A DNA stretch of 64,000 bases, taken from Aquilaria yunnanensis (lineage: Eukaryota > Streptophyta > Magnoliopsida > Malvales > Thymelaeaceae). The notes beneath the pieces were generated by a model. It ran no database searches. It was not told where the DNA came from and worked only from the letters and a program-made list of their open reading frames with translations. The position numbers and the translations under genes were made by a program. Shown piece after piece: positions 24,084-34,146 of the stretch; position 1 is the first letter of the stretch, and each line of letters begins with the position of its first letter. The stretch spans positions 64,718,501-64,782,500 of the forward strand of contig CM077599.1 of NCBI GenBank assembly GCA_039654915.1, given 5' to 3'.

Positions 24084-24098
24084 CCAAAAAAAAAACAA
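24084..24098 (+). other. LINE poly-A tail
   Basis: An A-rich run with one C interruption follows the ORF2 stop by about 35 bases and directly precedes the right target-site duplication. Confidence 0.75.
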
Positions 24099-24115
24099 AA
24101 GTAAGATAATTTTTT
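24099..24115 (+). repeat. LINE target-site duplication, right copy
   Basis: AAGTAAGATA then AT-rich, matching 17865-17880. It joins the gypsy leader sequence to the right. Confidence 0.7.
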
Positions 24116-24508
24116 AGAGGATCTTGAAATGAAACAACATGAACCTTCTATTTTTGGTTTTTTCTAAATTTATATGCTAAAATTGACACCAAGAGATTAC
24201 CTGTGCCACATGGATATTCAAAGACTCCAAGATTAGGGTTTTTGGAAAGAAGCCAAAAGAGGTTAGAATTGATGGAAAGATGCAGACCTAAAATAATGAA
24301 ATAAAGTTTAGAATAGGATATAAATAATGGAAGAAAGAAAAATAATAAAAGGAAGAGTACAAAAGACAAAAATTGGGGTAACACAATAAACCTAAGATGA
24401 CTAAAATGTATATGTAATAGACCAAAGCAAAACAAGATTTGGACAGACTACAAAAGACAAAAAACAAGGATAGAAGGGTTTTGGATATGTCATTAGATGG
24501 AATATGTG
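24116..24508 (-). other. gypsy leader (5' UTR) remainder
   Basis: Non-coding DNA between the LINE and the primer-binding site, continuing the gypsy leader interrupted at 17865. Together the two parts give a leader of about 0.8 kb before the gag ATG. No ORF is supported. Confidence 0.55.
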
Positions 24509-24522
24509 GCTCTGCTACCAAC
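24509..24522 (-). other. primer-binding site of the nested gypsy element
   Basis: On the - strand TTGGTAGCAGAGCC lies immediately after the LTR end (...CA). It matches the TGGTATCAGAGC type complementary to the initiator methionine tRNA 3' end, with one central difference. Confidence 0.7.
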
Positions 24523-25271
24523 TGATGGGAGCCCACATAGGAAACGCTTTAAGATTGAGTGTAAGCTCCACAATTTGACACCTTATGGACTAGAATTGAA
24601 GGATGGCATACAAAGATCATATAGTTCCTTATATGCCAAACAAGTTCACACAAAGCAAAAAAGAGAATGCTTCTCTAGCAAACTTCTTTAACAATGAAAA
24701 TTTGAATGTTACCGCAAGGTTTTAGCCTTTTAATTTGAATCATAGGCCATTGTAACAAAAGGTCCTAAGCTAAATTGACTTAGAAATATAATGTAGCTAG
24801 AAGTCATAGTTTGAACCAAACTACTTTTAAAGCACACAATAAGGACACTTATCAATGTCTAAACTATGCCCTAGCCTCACACATGGACAAAATGTGTTTT
24901 AAGTACTTAATCACACATAGATAAACTAAAACAACATAGTTTGAAGAGATATAGCCTAGATAAGCCCTAAAAGGGCTCCTAAGGTGTACCTGGGCGCACC
25001 CTATATGTGTCTCGGGTACACCTGGGACCCCAGCTCATTATTAGAATCTCTTGAACTTGTTGCATCCTAGGCTTTTAATTTGTTTATCCATGCTTCGAAT
25101 GGCTCATATTATGGCTGGTCCTAAGTAAGAAAAGTTTTACTAGCTTCCAAAGCCTTGTAAAGCCCTGCAATATGTCCTTGGAGTGCCTCCTTGAGCTCTC
25201 AATCCCTTTGTCATGTCATATGTCCACATGATATCTTCAATGAGTCTTTAAGGGTTGTTGGGTTTCCATCA
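24523..25271 (-). repeat. 5' LTR of the nested gypsy element
   Basis: 749 bp with TGATGG...CCATCA ends as read on the + strand. It aligns with 9795-11390 outside the inserted block. The primer-binding site abuts it at 24522, which fixes it as the 5' LTR of a - strand element. Confidence 0.8.
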
Positions 25272-27472
25272 GTTTTGAAACTTCATAAACTAATGTATGT
25301 GCATCAATGCAACAAAACATAACATAAAAACCATTACCTTAACCTTTTTGTCCTTAATGGTCTTTTTAGGTTTAAGTCTCGATTTACATTGGTTTAGCTG
25401 AACTATGGTTTTAGCACACTAAACACAAATTTATGGCTTTAATAAAACTATTGTTTAAAGCTAAACAAGCTCTCAAAAGCATGGAACAAAAGCATGCACC
25501 TTTTCTTGAAAGGCCTTAAAGCTGTAGGTTCCCTTATTCACCAAACAAGCACTTTTGCCTGCTATCTTTCCAAATTCACTAAAGAACAGAAAAATATGGT
25601 AAAGGCCTCCTTCATAACTAACTCATTAAGTCATACAAAACCTCAAACTACAAGAGACACCACAATATCTTACCCTTCAAAATTGTAGCCCTCTTTAACC
25701 CAACAATGATGGCATTAATGCCAACCTATAATCCATGAAAAGTTTGAGGTCAAATAACAAAATCTAGCCATTTAACACACCTCAAACATGGGACCTTGAG
25801 CTTTCATGGGTAAGAATGTGATTTCCACCTTTCTTCCATTGATTTGGGCTCAACTTTGCATGGACTTGCTAAGAGGTTTTTTATTTTTCTCAAGATCTTG
25901 AGAATATGTAGGAAAGCAAGTAAGAAGTTGAAAATTGCTTTATCAGGCTTGTTTTCTAGAATGTTTAAGTCTTATGGAGCTTAGGAAGACACATCATACA
26001 ACACATGTGTCTTTTAATCCATCCCATCCTTCAAAGTCAACAATATCATACCATTATCTAATATATAAGACATGATACAAACACCACCCTCCCTGAAAAA
26101 TACACAATTGGTCATTCATCTAATATATTTATTGCATTAGAATCTCATTAGTTTGGTGTCACACACAAAAACCGCATCCTTAAACATAAATGGTAATTTT
26201 CATTTATCTCATAAATGGAAGTAGTTTTCAATGTTTCCATGATACCTTAAAATGGTGACAATGTTTGACATAAGAGGGACAAGGAGCTTGGTAGGTTTTT
26301 ATTTCTATCAACTTAATGATAGTTTTGTTGATTAATTTTTTGGACTACATGTGTTTGACATAAGAGCATTTTATGAATGCTTCTGGGTTAGGGAAGCCAA
26401 TAACTCAAACGTGTAAGCAAGAATCACAACCATTTGTTTAGCTTTTCTTTTGTGGATGGCTACCACTAAATTTTGTGTTTTGGGGAAAGGAAATAAACCA
26501 TTCATTCAAACAAATTTGGCCATATTTTGTCAAGATAAAAATAATTCAAAGATATATCGATATACCCACTCAATGCCAAAATATATCTTCCAATTAAGGC
26601 AAACGATTGAGAAAGAAAGGTTCCACATTTTTCAAGCTTTTGATGTTAGCTAAGACTAAAAGGATGAATCCAAACTAGGGCTCTTAAAAGCACAATCATT
26701 TCTAGAGAGAAATTGGGTCTCCATTTCACTTCATATTATAGGGGAATAAAAGTACCCAATGAAGCCACCAATACTGGTTCTGGGTGATTAGTTTTCCTGG
26801 ACTAAGACCTTGATGATTGGAACGCATGCCATTTTCCCTTAAAGTGCTTGTGGAAATCATGCCAATTTTAGCCAACCCTATTATAATTAGCTCCACTCAT
26901 GGAATTGCTAAAGAAAAAAATGTTGTATAAACTAGAGTGTAGCATAGTTTGGTCAATGCATTTGTTTTGGGTATAAAAGGACATAGGTATGAATTTGTCA
27001 CCTTGATGTAGTGGAAAATGTAGAGCCCAAGCAGCTAGCAAATGAGTGGTTAGTGGCTAATAACACCCTTGTTGATGGAAAGAATGAAATAAGAATTAAG
27101 TACAGGACAATGATTTTGAGCAAAGGAAAAGAATTTTAATGAAAGCCAGCGCTTTAAATGTAAGAAAAAAAAAGGGGAAACATGCCGCGTATACCAAGAT
27201 AAAAGAGAGAAAATAAACTTCTTATTTTTATCTTTTCATTTTTTTACTCATGGAACACTTTATGAATTCAAAGTGGAACCCTTTTTCCTTATTTTGCTTC
27301 CTTTTATAAAATAAAACATGGCATTATTCAATTTCTCAAAATATCTTTAATGGCCTGTTTTTATCAAAAAGACTAAAATACCCTTGTCAACAGAGGCTAC
27401 CTTACCTATTAAGGTTCTTAATATAGGGTTTATAATTAAATATATAATTACCTAATTAATTGTAGTAACTGA
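25272..27472. other. unassigned AT-rich DNA
   Basis: No gene, terminal repeat or RNA was recognised. Short frames lack any family signature. It separates two LTR elements and probably includes old TE remnants. Confidence 0.4.
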
Positions 27473-28732
27473 TGATGTGATCCTGATCACACGGAAGAGC
27501 ACCATCATGGACACTTTAAAGATAATGAGGAAATCAAGTGAAAGAAAGCTAAAATATGCAAATGCAACCTTTTTGAAGGAACCTTGGACTTTAAAAACAT
27601 ACTAATCCATGGGGCTACAATAGCCAAAGGATCCTACAATAAGGGAGCACGTTGCTACTTTAGGAGCCAAAGAGCCAAAAGCACACTTGGCACAATTGAG
27701 GAGCTGGTGCCTTGCCCTAGCCCTAAAAAAGAGGCTAGCCCCCTGATACATGTCTAAAATTAGATTCTAACCCCATCTATTTCATGCCTGCCATGTCCAA
27801 GCACTTCAAGGACTCTAAGGTTGAGCTATATGGCCGAAGGCCTTAATTGAGGACCCCAGCCCATTTTTGAGCTTCCAAGGGCTATGATAAAGCCAAAGGC
27901 CAACCCTGAGCATCTGATCCCCTTCATGGCTAAGCTATAGAATACAAGTCAGAGCCTTTATATTTCAAATTTAAGCTAGTATGCAACTTTATGCACAAGC
28001 TATGCCATACAACATTCAATGCCTAAGACACCTTAAGAGTTTAAGCCAAGCAACCTCCTATACTGACATTCAAACTTGTGGGTTTGTGGAACATAATTGA
28101 TGTTTTACATGTTTGGCTAAGCTTATTCTTTAATGCACAAGTCATCCAAGCTTGCTAGCATTACAAGGCATGCATTGGATGCATTTGCAATGCTAATTCA
28201 TCTAAGAGTTTCCTCCTGCACAAGGAGCCCTAGTGTGACTAGGAAACCCTTCCTACACAAGGGATTAATTAAATGTTTCATAATTTCCTAAGTTTTTCTA
28301 TTTGTATTGGAATTCATCAATATCCTAGCATTCTTAGCTACTCTAAGTGTTTTAATTAGTATTCCTTATTGGTTAGGACTTTTAAATCAACTAGCTTAGG
28401 GTTATATGCCTATAAAAAAAGGTTGTTTATACTTGTAATACTCATATTAGTATGTATTTTTGTTTCTATTGCAATTTTTTTCAGAACATTGCTCCACAAT
28501 TCTAAGTTCTTTGAGAACTTGTCTAAAGCAAACCTAGGGTGGATTCCTTTGTGTAGTTTGAACGACTTATTGCTTTAATTTTTTTTCTTTCTGTGCATGG
28601 CATCGATTTCTTGATATCTTCTATTTCAAGTCATAGGTTATTTGGGATGGTGATTAATCTAAAATAGCTTTCTAGGATGATTTTATACCTATTCATAGGT
28701 TTCTAGGTCTTATACCTACAGGGTTCACACCA
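27473..28732 (+). repeat. left (5') LTR of the LARD-like element
   Basis: 1260 bp, aligned with 31479-32752. Shared landmarks are 'gatcctacaataaggga' near 27629 and 31637, and 'gggttcacac' / 'cggttcacat' at the right ends. Confidence 0.85.
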
Positions 28733-28753
28733 GTTGGCGTTAGAGTAGAAGTT
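28733..28753 (+). other. primer-binding-site candidate
   Basis: GTTGGCGTTAGAGTAGAAG follows the LTR end directly. TTGGCG-starting sites are common in Tat-lineage gypsy elements. The priming tRNA is not assigned. Confidence 0.5.
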
Positions 28754-30679
28754 CTATTTCTAGATTATCTTGGTAATTCTTTATCTTCATTCTTTCTTGT
28801 TCTTGTTCTTTGCTTGATCAAAACACAAAAACAGAAAACAAAAATTTTCTTCAAATCATTCTTGTTGTTCTTGTTCTTTCTATAGTCAATAAGTGTTTCA
28901 TTCAATCCTTTCTTCTTGTTATTGTCTCTTGACATGATTAGCAAGTAAAGAGGAAAAAAAATTATTTATGAATTCTTGATTTGTTATGATCAAGGAAAAT
29001 AGAAAGAAGAAAAAGCTCTTTGAATTTCATATCTTGTTCTTCTGTGTTCTTTTATGATTTTTATCCATTGTGTTCTTGAATTCTTTCATGTTTCTTGATT
29101 CCAACTGTCTCATATCCTTGATTTGCTTAGTCTTTTGTTCTAGCCACCTATAAGTCTTATTCTATTAGGGTTTTCAACTTGTTTTGCTTGATCAAGTTCA
29201 ATAAGTACTTGAGAAGTTGGAACTTAAGTGGAAAAGGCCAGAGTGTTTCAACAAATTTAACAGCCAAATCTAACATAAGTGTTGAATAATTTCTGATTAA
29301 TGTTAAGAGAAACATGGGATGGAGTGTTGTGAGGATCTTGTTTTTAAGAAAGCACCCATGTCTAAAAAGGAGCTTAATGCTCAAGGATTTTCTACAACAA
29401 CTCAAGAGCTCTAATGACTTATCGGAGGAAAGCATGTGAGCTTCAAAGCTAAAGGCCTAAGTTGGTGTACAAGATAAAATACCACGTGGAGATATACTCC
29501 AAGTTGGAAGGAGGACCAATTTTGCCCTAGAAGCACAAGAACTTGAGAAGAACAAGAAGGTCCTAATGATGCCTTACCACAGCACAAGCTTTATAAGAGC
29601 AGACATTAAGGTCCAAATCAAGCCTATAGATCTAAAGTAGAGTGCATAAGGACACTGCCCTTATCTAGGTATTTCAAAGCTAAAACAACTTTTTTAAAAC
29701 CCTTCAAGAACCATGAGCCTTCAATTCCTACTCTAATCTAAACATATACACCTACTCCTATCTAAACTCCTGAACCTACCTCAAACTAAACTCTCACTCC
29801 GATGCAAACCCCAACTCCTGTTCCTGATCAAAACCAAGCTCATGATCCTCTATGAAACTAGGATCATATTCCTTCTCTTAATAGAATTCATACTACTACC
29901 TAAACATATACAAATTGAGCTTCTTCTACCCAAATGGTTGAAGATTGATCCCTAGCACTTCCTAATTGAGCATTCCTAGACACATCTAGAAAATAAATCA
30001 AGGTTTAACAGAATTTTAGTAAGACCAAGAGAAAATTTGATGAGAGGAAAAAAAAGGGACTAAGAGAAGAAATTGATAGCAAAGATGAAACAAAATCAAG
30101 GAAGACAAAAAAAAATAATTGAAAAAGAAGAAGAGAATGGATAGTTCCTAAGAGAAAAAATCAAAGAGGGGAGTTGAGAGAAAACAAGATAGCCAAATTT
30201 CTAAATTGAGCGAATAAAGTTTGACCTACAATAAGGCTTTGTTACAATCTGACTCGAAAAATTCTTCTTCTAATGTTGTTGTGCCTTTTTTGTAGGAACT
30301 CAAAGGTGATTATTCAAAAGAACCAAAAGATTTGACACTGACCAAAGAAGCTCAAGTTTCTAACGAAGATGCATGCATATCCAAATATGAAGAGATTAAT
30401 GAAATTCAACCTCGAGTACTTGTCCAATGAAGGATTAACTAAAACTATAAGTCTTATTGTGCCTATTCCAGGAGCTCAAACTTTGAATCAACTAACATGT
30501 TCCAAATCTAGGATGGTTAAAGAAGTTCAACCTGAGAAAGTTATGTGCAAAAGTCTAGCCTATATCATACAAAAAGAAGTTATCCCAAGAAGGATGAACA
30601 TGAGCTACTAACTAGCCCCTGTTATGTGTTATCCTTTTATGCCTGGAATTGTTTAATTGATTATTTCTTTCGATTACAC

Positions 30680-31285
30680 ATGCTTTCTAACCATGTTGTT
30701 TTGAACGATTGCTATCATCATTTTAGCTTAAGGGAAAATAAAAAATCTACATTTGATTTATCTAAGTCCATCGTTTATCCTTTTACTTTTACTTATGCAC
30801 CTTGCATGTTTTTAAGTCTGAAGAACTATGTTACTTGTGCAAACTTATGCCAATTTGATTTGTGCACCTTAATCAAATTTGATCATAGGCTTATTTATTA
30901 CGTATGCCAAGGTGATCACATGAAATTTTTGGGAATTGTACTAATTTTAGCAAAGCATTGTTTTCATGTTAACCAAGTCATATCTTTTACAAGAGTCAAA
31001 AGTACTCGAGATATAGAGGTAAAACCTTTCCATGGATTTCCAAGTTCCTACAAGACCTTTGAAACTTGTTTTTCTAAGATGGCATATTCTATCCAATTTC
31101 ATGAATTTTTTGCTGGCATGCATGATGCATTGTTTTTCCAAGGAAAAGTTAGGTTCCTTGATGTGTCAAAGAAAATAGTTAGAGAGGTCGAGGTAAAGAA
31201 GATTTTGCTTAAGGTGAAGATGAAAATTATGGAAGGACTTGAGTTATTTGTCACAACCGCTATTAGATTTTTTTTTTTAACTTGA
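30680..31285 (+). CDS. unidentified ORF in the LARD-like element
   Basis: An open frame runs from at least 30545 to 31285. Its first ATG is at 30680, giving 201 aa; with upstream codons the open stretch is about 246 aa. No family is recognised. The protein is Cys-, His-, Phe- and Lys-rich, with RLHMLSNHVVLNDCYHHFSL near the start, FETCFSKMAYSIQFHEFFAG in the middle and a Lys/Glu-rich end (VEVKKILLKVKMK). There is no signal peptide or obvious catalytic motif. It sits just before the polypurine tract, where extra ORFs of plant LTR elements often lie. It may be a remnant of an accessory ORF and may not be expressed. Confidence 0.35.
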   Translation: MLSNHVVLNDCYHHFSLRENKKSTFDLSKSIVYPFTFTYAPCMFLSLKNYVTCANLCQFDLCTLIKFDHRLIYYVCQGDHMKFLGIVLILAKHCFHVNQVISFTRVKSTRDIEVKPFHGFPSSYKTFETCFSKMAYSIQFHEFFAGMHDALFFQGKVRFLDVSKKIVREVEVKKILLKVKMKIMEGLELFVTTAIRFFFLT

Positions 31286-31478
31286 AGAAAGAGAAATAGT
31301 TTCTAAAATTGAATATTGGTTTCAGTTTCACATGGAAAAAAGATCCCACATGCTAACATGCATCCATGATAATATGCGATGTGAGTGCAATATTTGTTTT
31401 CTTTTATTGTTGCTAATACATTTTCCACTTCTGCACTTGCCGATTTAAGGACAAATGTTCTTAAAAAAAAATAGGGAA

Positions 31479-32752
31479 TGATGTAATCCTAATCACACTA
31501 AAGAGCATCATCATGGGCATTTTAAAGATCATAAGGAAACCAATGGAAAGAAGGCTAAATTTTGCAAACTCAACCTTGTGGAAGAACCCTAGAGTTTAGC
31601 AACACATTTATTCATGGAGCTACAACAACTTAAAGATCCTACAATAAGGGATCATGTTACTACTCTAGGAGCCTAAGAGCGAAGAGTACACCCGAACACA
31701 CTTGAGGAGTTGGTGCTTTGCCCAAGCCCTAACAAAGGGGCTAGCCCCATGATACATGTTCAAACCCAGAGTCCAACCCCCATGTGTTTCATGCATGCCT
31801 TATACAAGCACCCCAAGGACTCCAAGCCTAAGCTATATGCCTGAAGGCCTTAACTGATGGCCCCCAGCCCCGTGTTTGAGCTTTTAAGGGCTATGATTGA
31901 ACCAAGGGCCAACCCCGAGCACCTAAGCCCCTTTATGGCTCAGCTATAGCCTACAAGTTAGAGCCTTCATATTTCTACGTTGAACTAGTGTGCATCTTCA
32001 TGCACAAGCAATGCCATACAACATTTAGTGCCCAAGGCACCTTAAGAGTTCAAGCCACACAAGTTCGTGTACCAACATGCAAACCAATGGATTTGTGGAA
32101 TATAATGGACATGTTATATATTTGTACAAGCTTATTATTTCATGGACAATTCATCCAAGCTTGCTAACATTCCAACACATACATTGGACGCATTTTTGGC
32201 CTTATTTCAACTAGGAGTTTCTTCCTACACAGGGAGCCCTAGTTTTACTAGAAAACCTTTCTAACAAAAAAGATTAATTAAATGTTTCCTAGTTTTATAA
32301 GGTTTTTTATTTGTATTAAAATTCCTTAGTATCCTAACATTCCTAGTTATTCTAGGTCTTTTAATTAATATTCCTTCTTAGTTAGGACTTCTAAATCAAT
32401 TAGATTAGGGTTTTTTTTCTTTAGTGTGCTATATGCCTATAAAATAGGCTAGTTATGCTTCTAATATTCATATCAGTATTTTTGTTGCCGCTACAATTTA
32501 GTGAGAACTTTGCTCCATGATTATGAGCTCTTTGAGAACTTGTCTAGAGTGAAGCTAGGGTGGATTCCTTATTGTAGTTTAAATAACTTGTCAATCCAAT
32601 TCTTTCATTCTAAGCATTGTATGAATTTCTTGATAACTTCCATTTCAAGGCACATGTTGATTTAGGGTTAGGATTAATCTAAAATAGCTTTATAAGACAA
32701 TTTCATACTTGTTCATGTGTTTGTAGGTCTTATACCTATACGGTTCACATCA
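31479..32752 (+). repeat. right (3') LTR of the LARD-like element
   Basis: 1274 bp, beginning TGATGTAATCC directly after the polypurine tract and ending TCACATCA. It aligns with the left LTR with many substitutions, so the insertion is not recent. Confidence 0.85.
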
Positions 32753-33086
32753 ATTAACCTAGAAGGCTGTAACAATTCTTCTTGCTGCTTTCATTGCTTT
32801 ATTGGTACATTCTCCCACTGGTCATAGTAAGGCACCACCAACTACCTCATTTGCAGCAGATTTATGAGCCATCTAGGAAAGGAAAATAAACCACCCTCGG
32901 TGGTGTTGGGGCTAGTGGGGTAAGTGGCCAATCGTAGAAGGGGAGTAGAAAGTTACAAAATGAAATTAAAAATTAATCAATGCAAGTTGGAGTAAACTTA
33001 CCATATATGAATGATCGACACCATGGAGTACAATAGAGATGAGGGGCAAAAACCTTGAAAAATGGTTGAAGAACAGCATAAACCAA
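32753..33086. other. short unique spacer with splice-like signals on the - strand
   Basis: Read on the - strand it has a donor-like ATG|GTAAGTTT near 33000 and a pyrimidine-rich acceptor-like end tttcctttcctag before ATGGCTCATAAATCTGC near 32870. No protein family is recognised in the putative exon (MAHKSAANEVVGG). It could be a leftover of a host gene split by the hAT insertion, but the support is thin. Confidence 0.25.
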
Positions 33087-33094
33087 GCTAGAAG
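33087..33094 (+). repeat. hAT target-site duplication, left
   Basis: GCTAGAAG, identical to 37514-37521. Eight bases is the hAT length. Confidence 0.9.
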
Positions 33095-33098
33095 TAAG

Positions 33099-33132
33099 GG
33101 TGAAAATGGGCCGGGTCTGGCCCATTTTCACC
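33099..33132. other. perfect hairpin at the hAT terminus
   Basis: GGTGAAAATGGGCC and GGCCCATTTTCACC are exact inverted repeats of 14 bases separated by GGGTCT, overlapping the left terminal repeat. Confidence 0.85.
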
Positions 33133-34146
33133 TTTTCTTCCAGCTTGCCTGGCCCAACTCAAGGCCTTAAACTCGGCCTCAATCTCGTTCGATGCTACTC
33201 GAGGTCGAGCTCGAATTGCTCAAACCCGACTTTTTTGTGCTCGAGCTTCATCCAAAAGCCGAATAGGATCGAATAATAATCAAAATTATGAACAATAATA
33301 TAAAAAATAACATGAATTCTAAAGTAACATAAGAAACCAAAAAAATGTATCAAGTTTTACAACTAAATAAAAAAATCTAAATGAAAAAAACATAGCAACA
33401 TGTGATGTCTAAAGTCTCAACTCTCAAGAAACATGAACAAAGCCAATAACAAGTGATCAGACCAATTTAAGCGGGGAAACTCCTTTCCTTGATCAACAAC
33501 ACAAACACATAAACTAACAGAAATAGTTGGGAGAAACCAAGGCAGCGGCACAGAGCATCTAGAAGGCAGTAGTAGCAAAGAGTAGCCAGAAGGCAGCAGC
33601 AAAATGTAGCAACAGGATGAAGCAGCAAAAGGCATCAACAGAACGCAATAGCGAAAGGTAAAAATAGCACAAGAGAAACAGAATATAGCAGCAACATAAA
33701 GCAGCAATAGAACAGTAAAAATAATTACTTTCATGTCTCCACAATCCACATATGGTTCTCATTCATTTAGGCCTCTAAGCTTGTAAATAGGACTAGAAAT
33801 CATAAAAAGAAAAAAAAGAATGGCAAAAGGTTATGAAACCAAAATATCCTCCCAACATGTTAATAAAAAAATGCTATTAAATTACAATATTTTTCCAAGA
33901 GAAAGAAGCTATTAAATAACAAGATTTTACCTGATGAGGTACAAGTTCTCAGGAAAATCCATATAAAGAAATGGACAGATTGACCATAATTGGATTTTTC
34001 TCAAACCACAGAAAAGTAAAAACAAGTAAGCAAATCACTCAAGCTTATGGAACTAAAATTTTGTATGTTAAACAATTTTCTAAAAAGCAAAAGATAATTC
34101 AAATACTTATTGTATCTTTTTTACTTACACCAAGGAGGTTTCTAAG

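Larger units (their letters stand above)
17881..24098 (+). mobile_element. near-complete plant LINE (L1-type)
   Basis: Elements in order: 5' UTR with a long stretch of degenerate short repeats, ORF1 (18713-19860), ORF2 (19941-24050), a ~35-bp 3' UTR and a poly-A stretch ending near 24098. Matching short direct repeats flank it. It lies in the leader region of the - strand gypsy element, between its gag start and primer-binding site, and has the opposite orientation. It is far less mutated than its host element: ORF2 has just two nonsense codons and no frameshift. It is therefore the younger insertion. Confidence 0.9.
9795..25271 (-). mobile_element. nested gypsy LTR retrotransposon, interrupted by LINE and other insertions
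   Basis: On the - strand the parts are: 5' LTR 25271-24523, primer-binding site about 24522-24509, leader, gag from 17427, zinc knuckle, protease, RT, integrase, pol C-terminus, polypurine tract 11404-11391, 3' LTR 11390-9795. The two LTRs align with each other and both show TGATG...CA-type ends with short inverted repeats (TGATGG...CCATCA in the right copy). Subtracting the LINE (6.2 kb) and the insertion in the 3' LTR (0.85 kb) leaves about 8.4 kb; a further suspected insertion at 13.34-15.72 kb would lower this to about 6 kb. Flanks gcatt (left) and gtttt (right) are a poor 5-bp duplication, consistent with age. Confidence 0.8.
27473..32752 (+). mobile_element. non-autonomous LTR retrotransposon with paired LTRs (LARD-like)
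   Basis: Two LTRs (27473-28732 and 31479-32752) in the same orientation align throughout, each with TGATGT(A/G)A...TCACA(C/T)CA ends. The left LTR is followed by a TTGGCG-type primer-binding site at 28734. The right LTR is preceded by a purine-rich A-run and GGGAA at 31462-31478. The internal 2.75 kb has no recognisable gag, protease, RT or integrase, so it would rely on another element's enzymes. Flanks actga and attaa match at three of five bases. Confidence 0.85.

Noticed and set aside
24148..24536. - strand frames very rich in Phe and Leu
   Set aside because: Low-complexity translation of AT-rich gypsy leader; no signature.
33417..33762. - strand frames with Cys/Phe/Leu-rich, membrane-like translation
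   Set aside because: They derive from agcagNaa-type repeats inside the hAT element; not a credible membrane protein.
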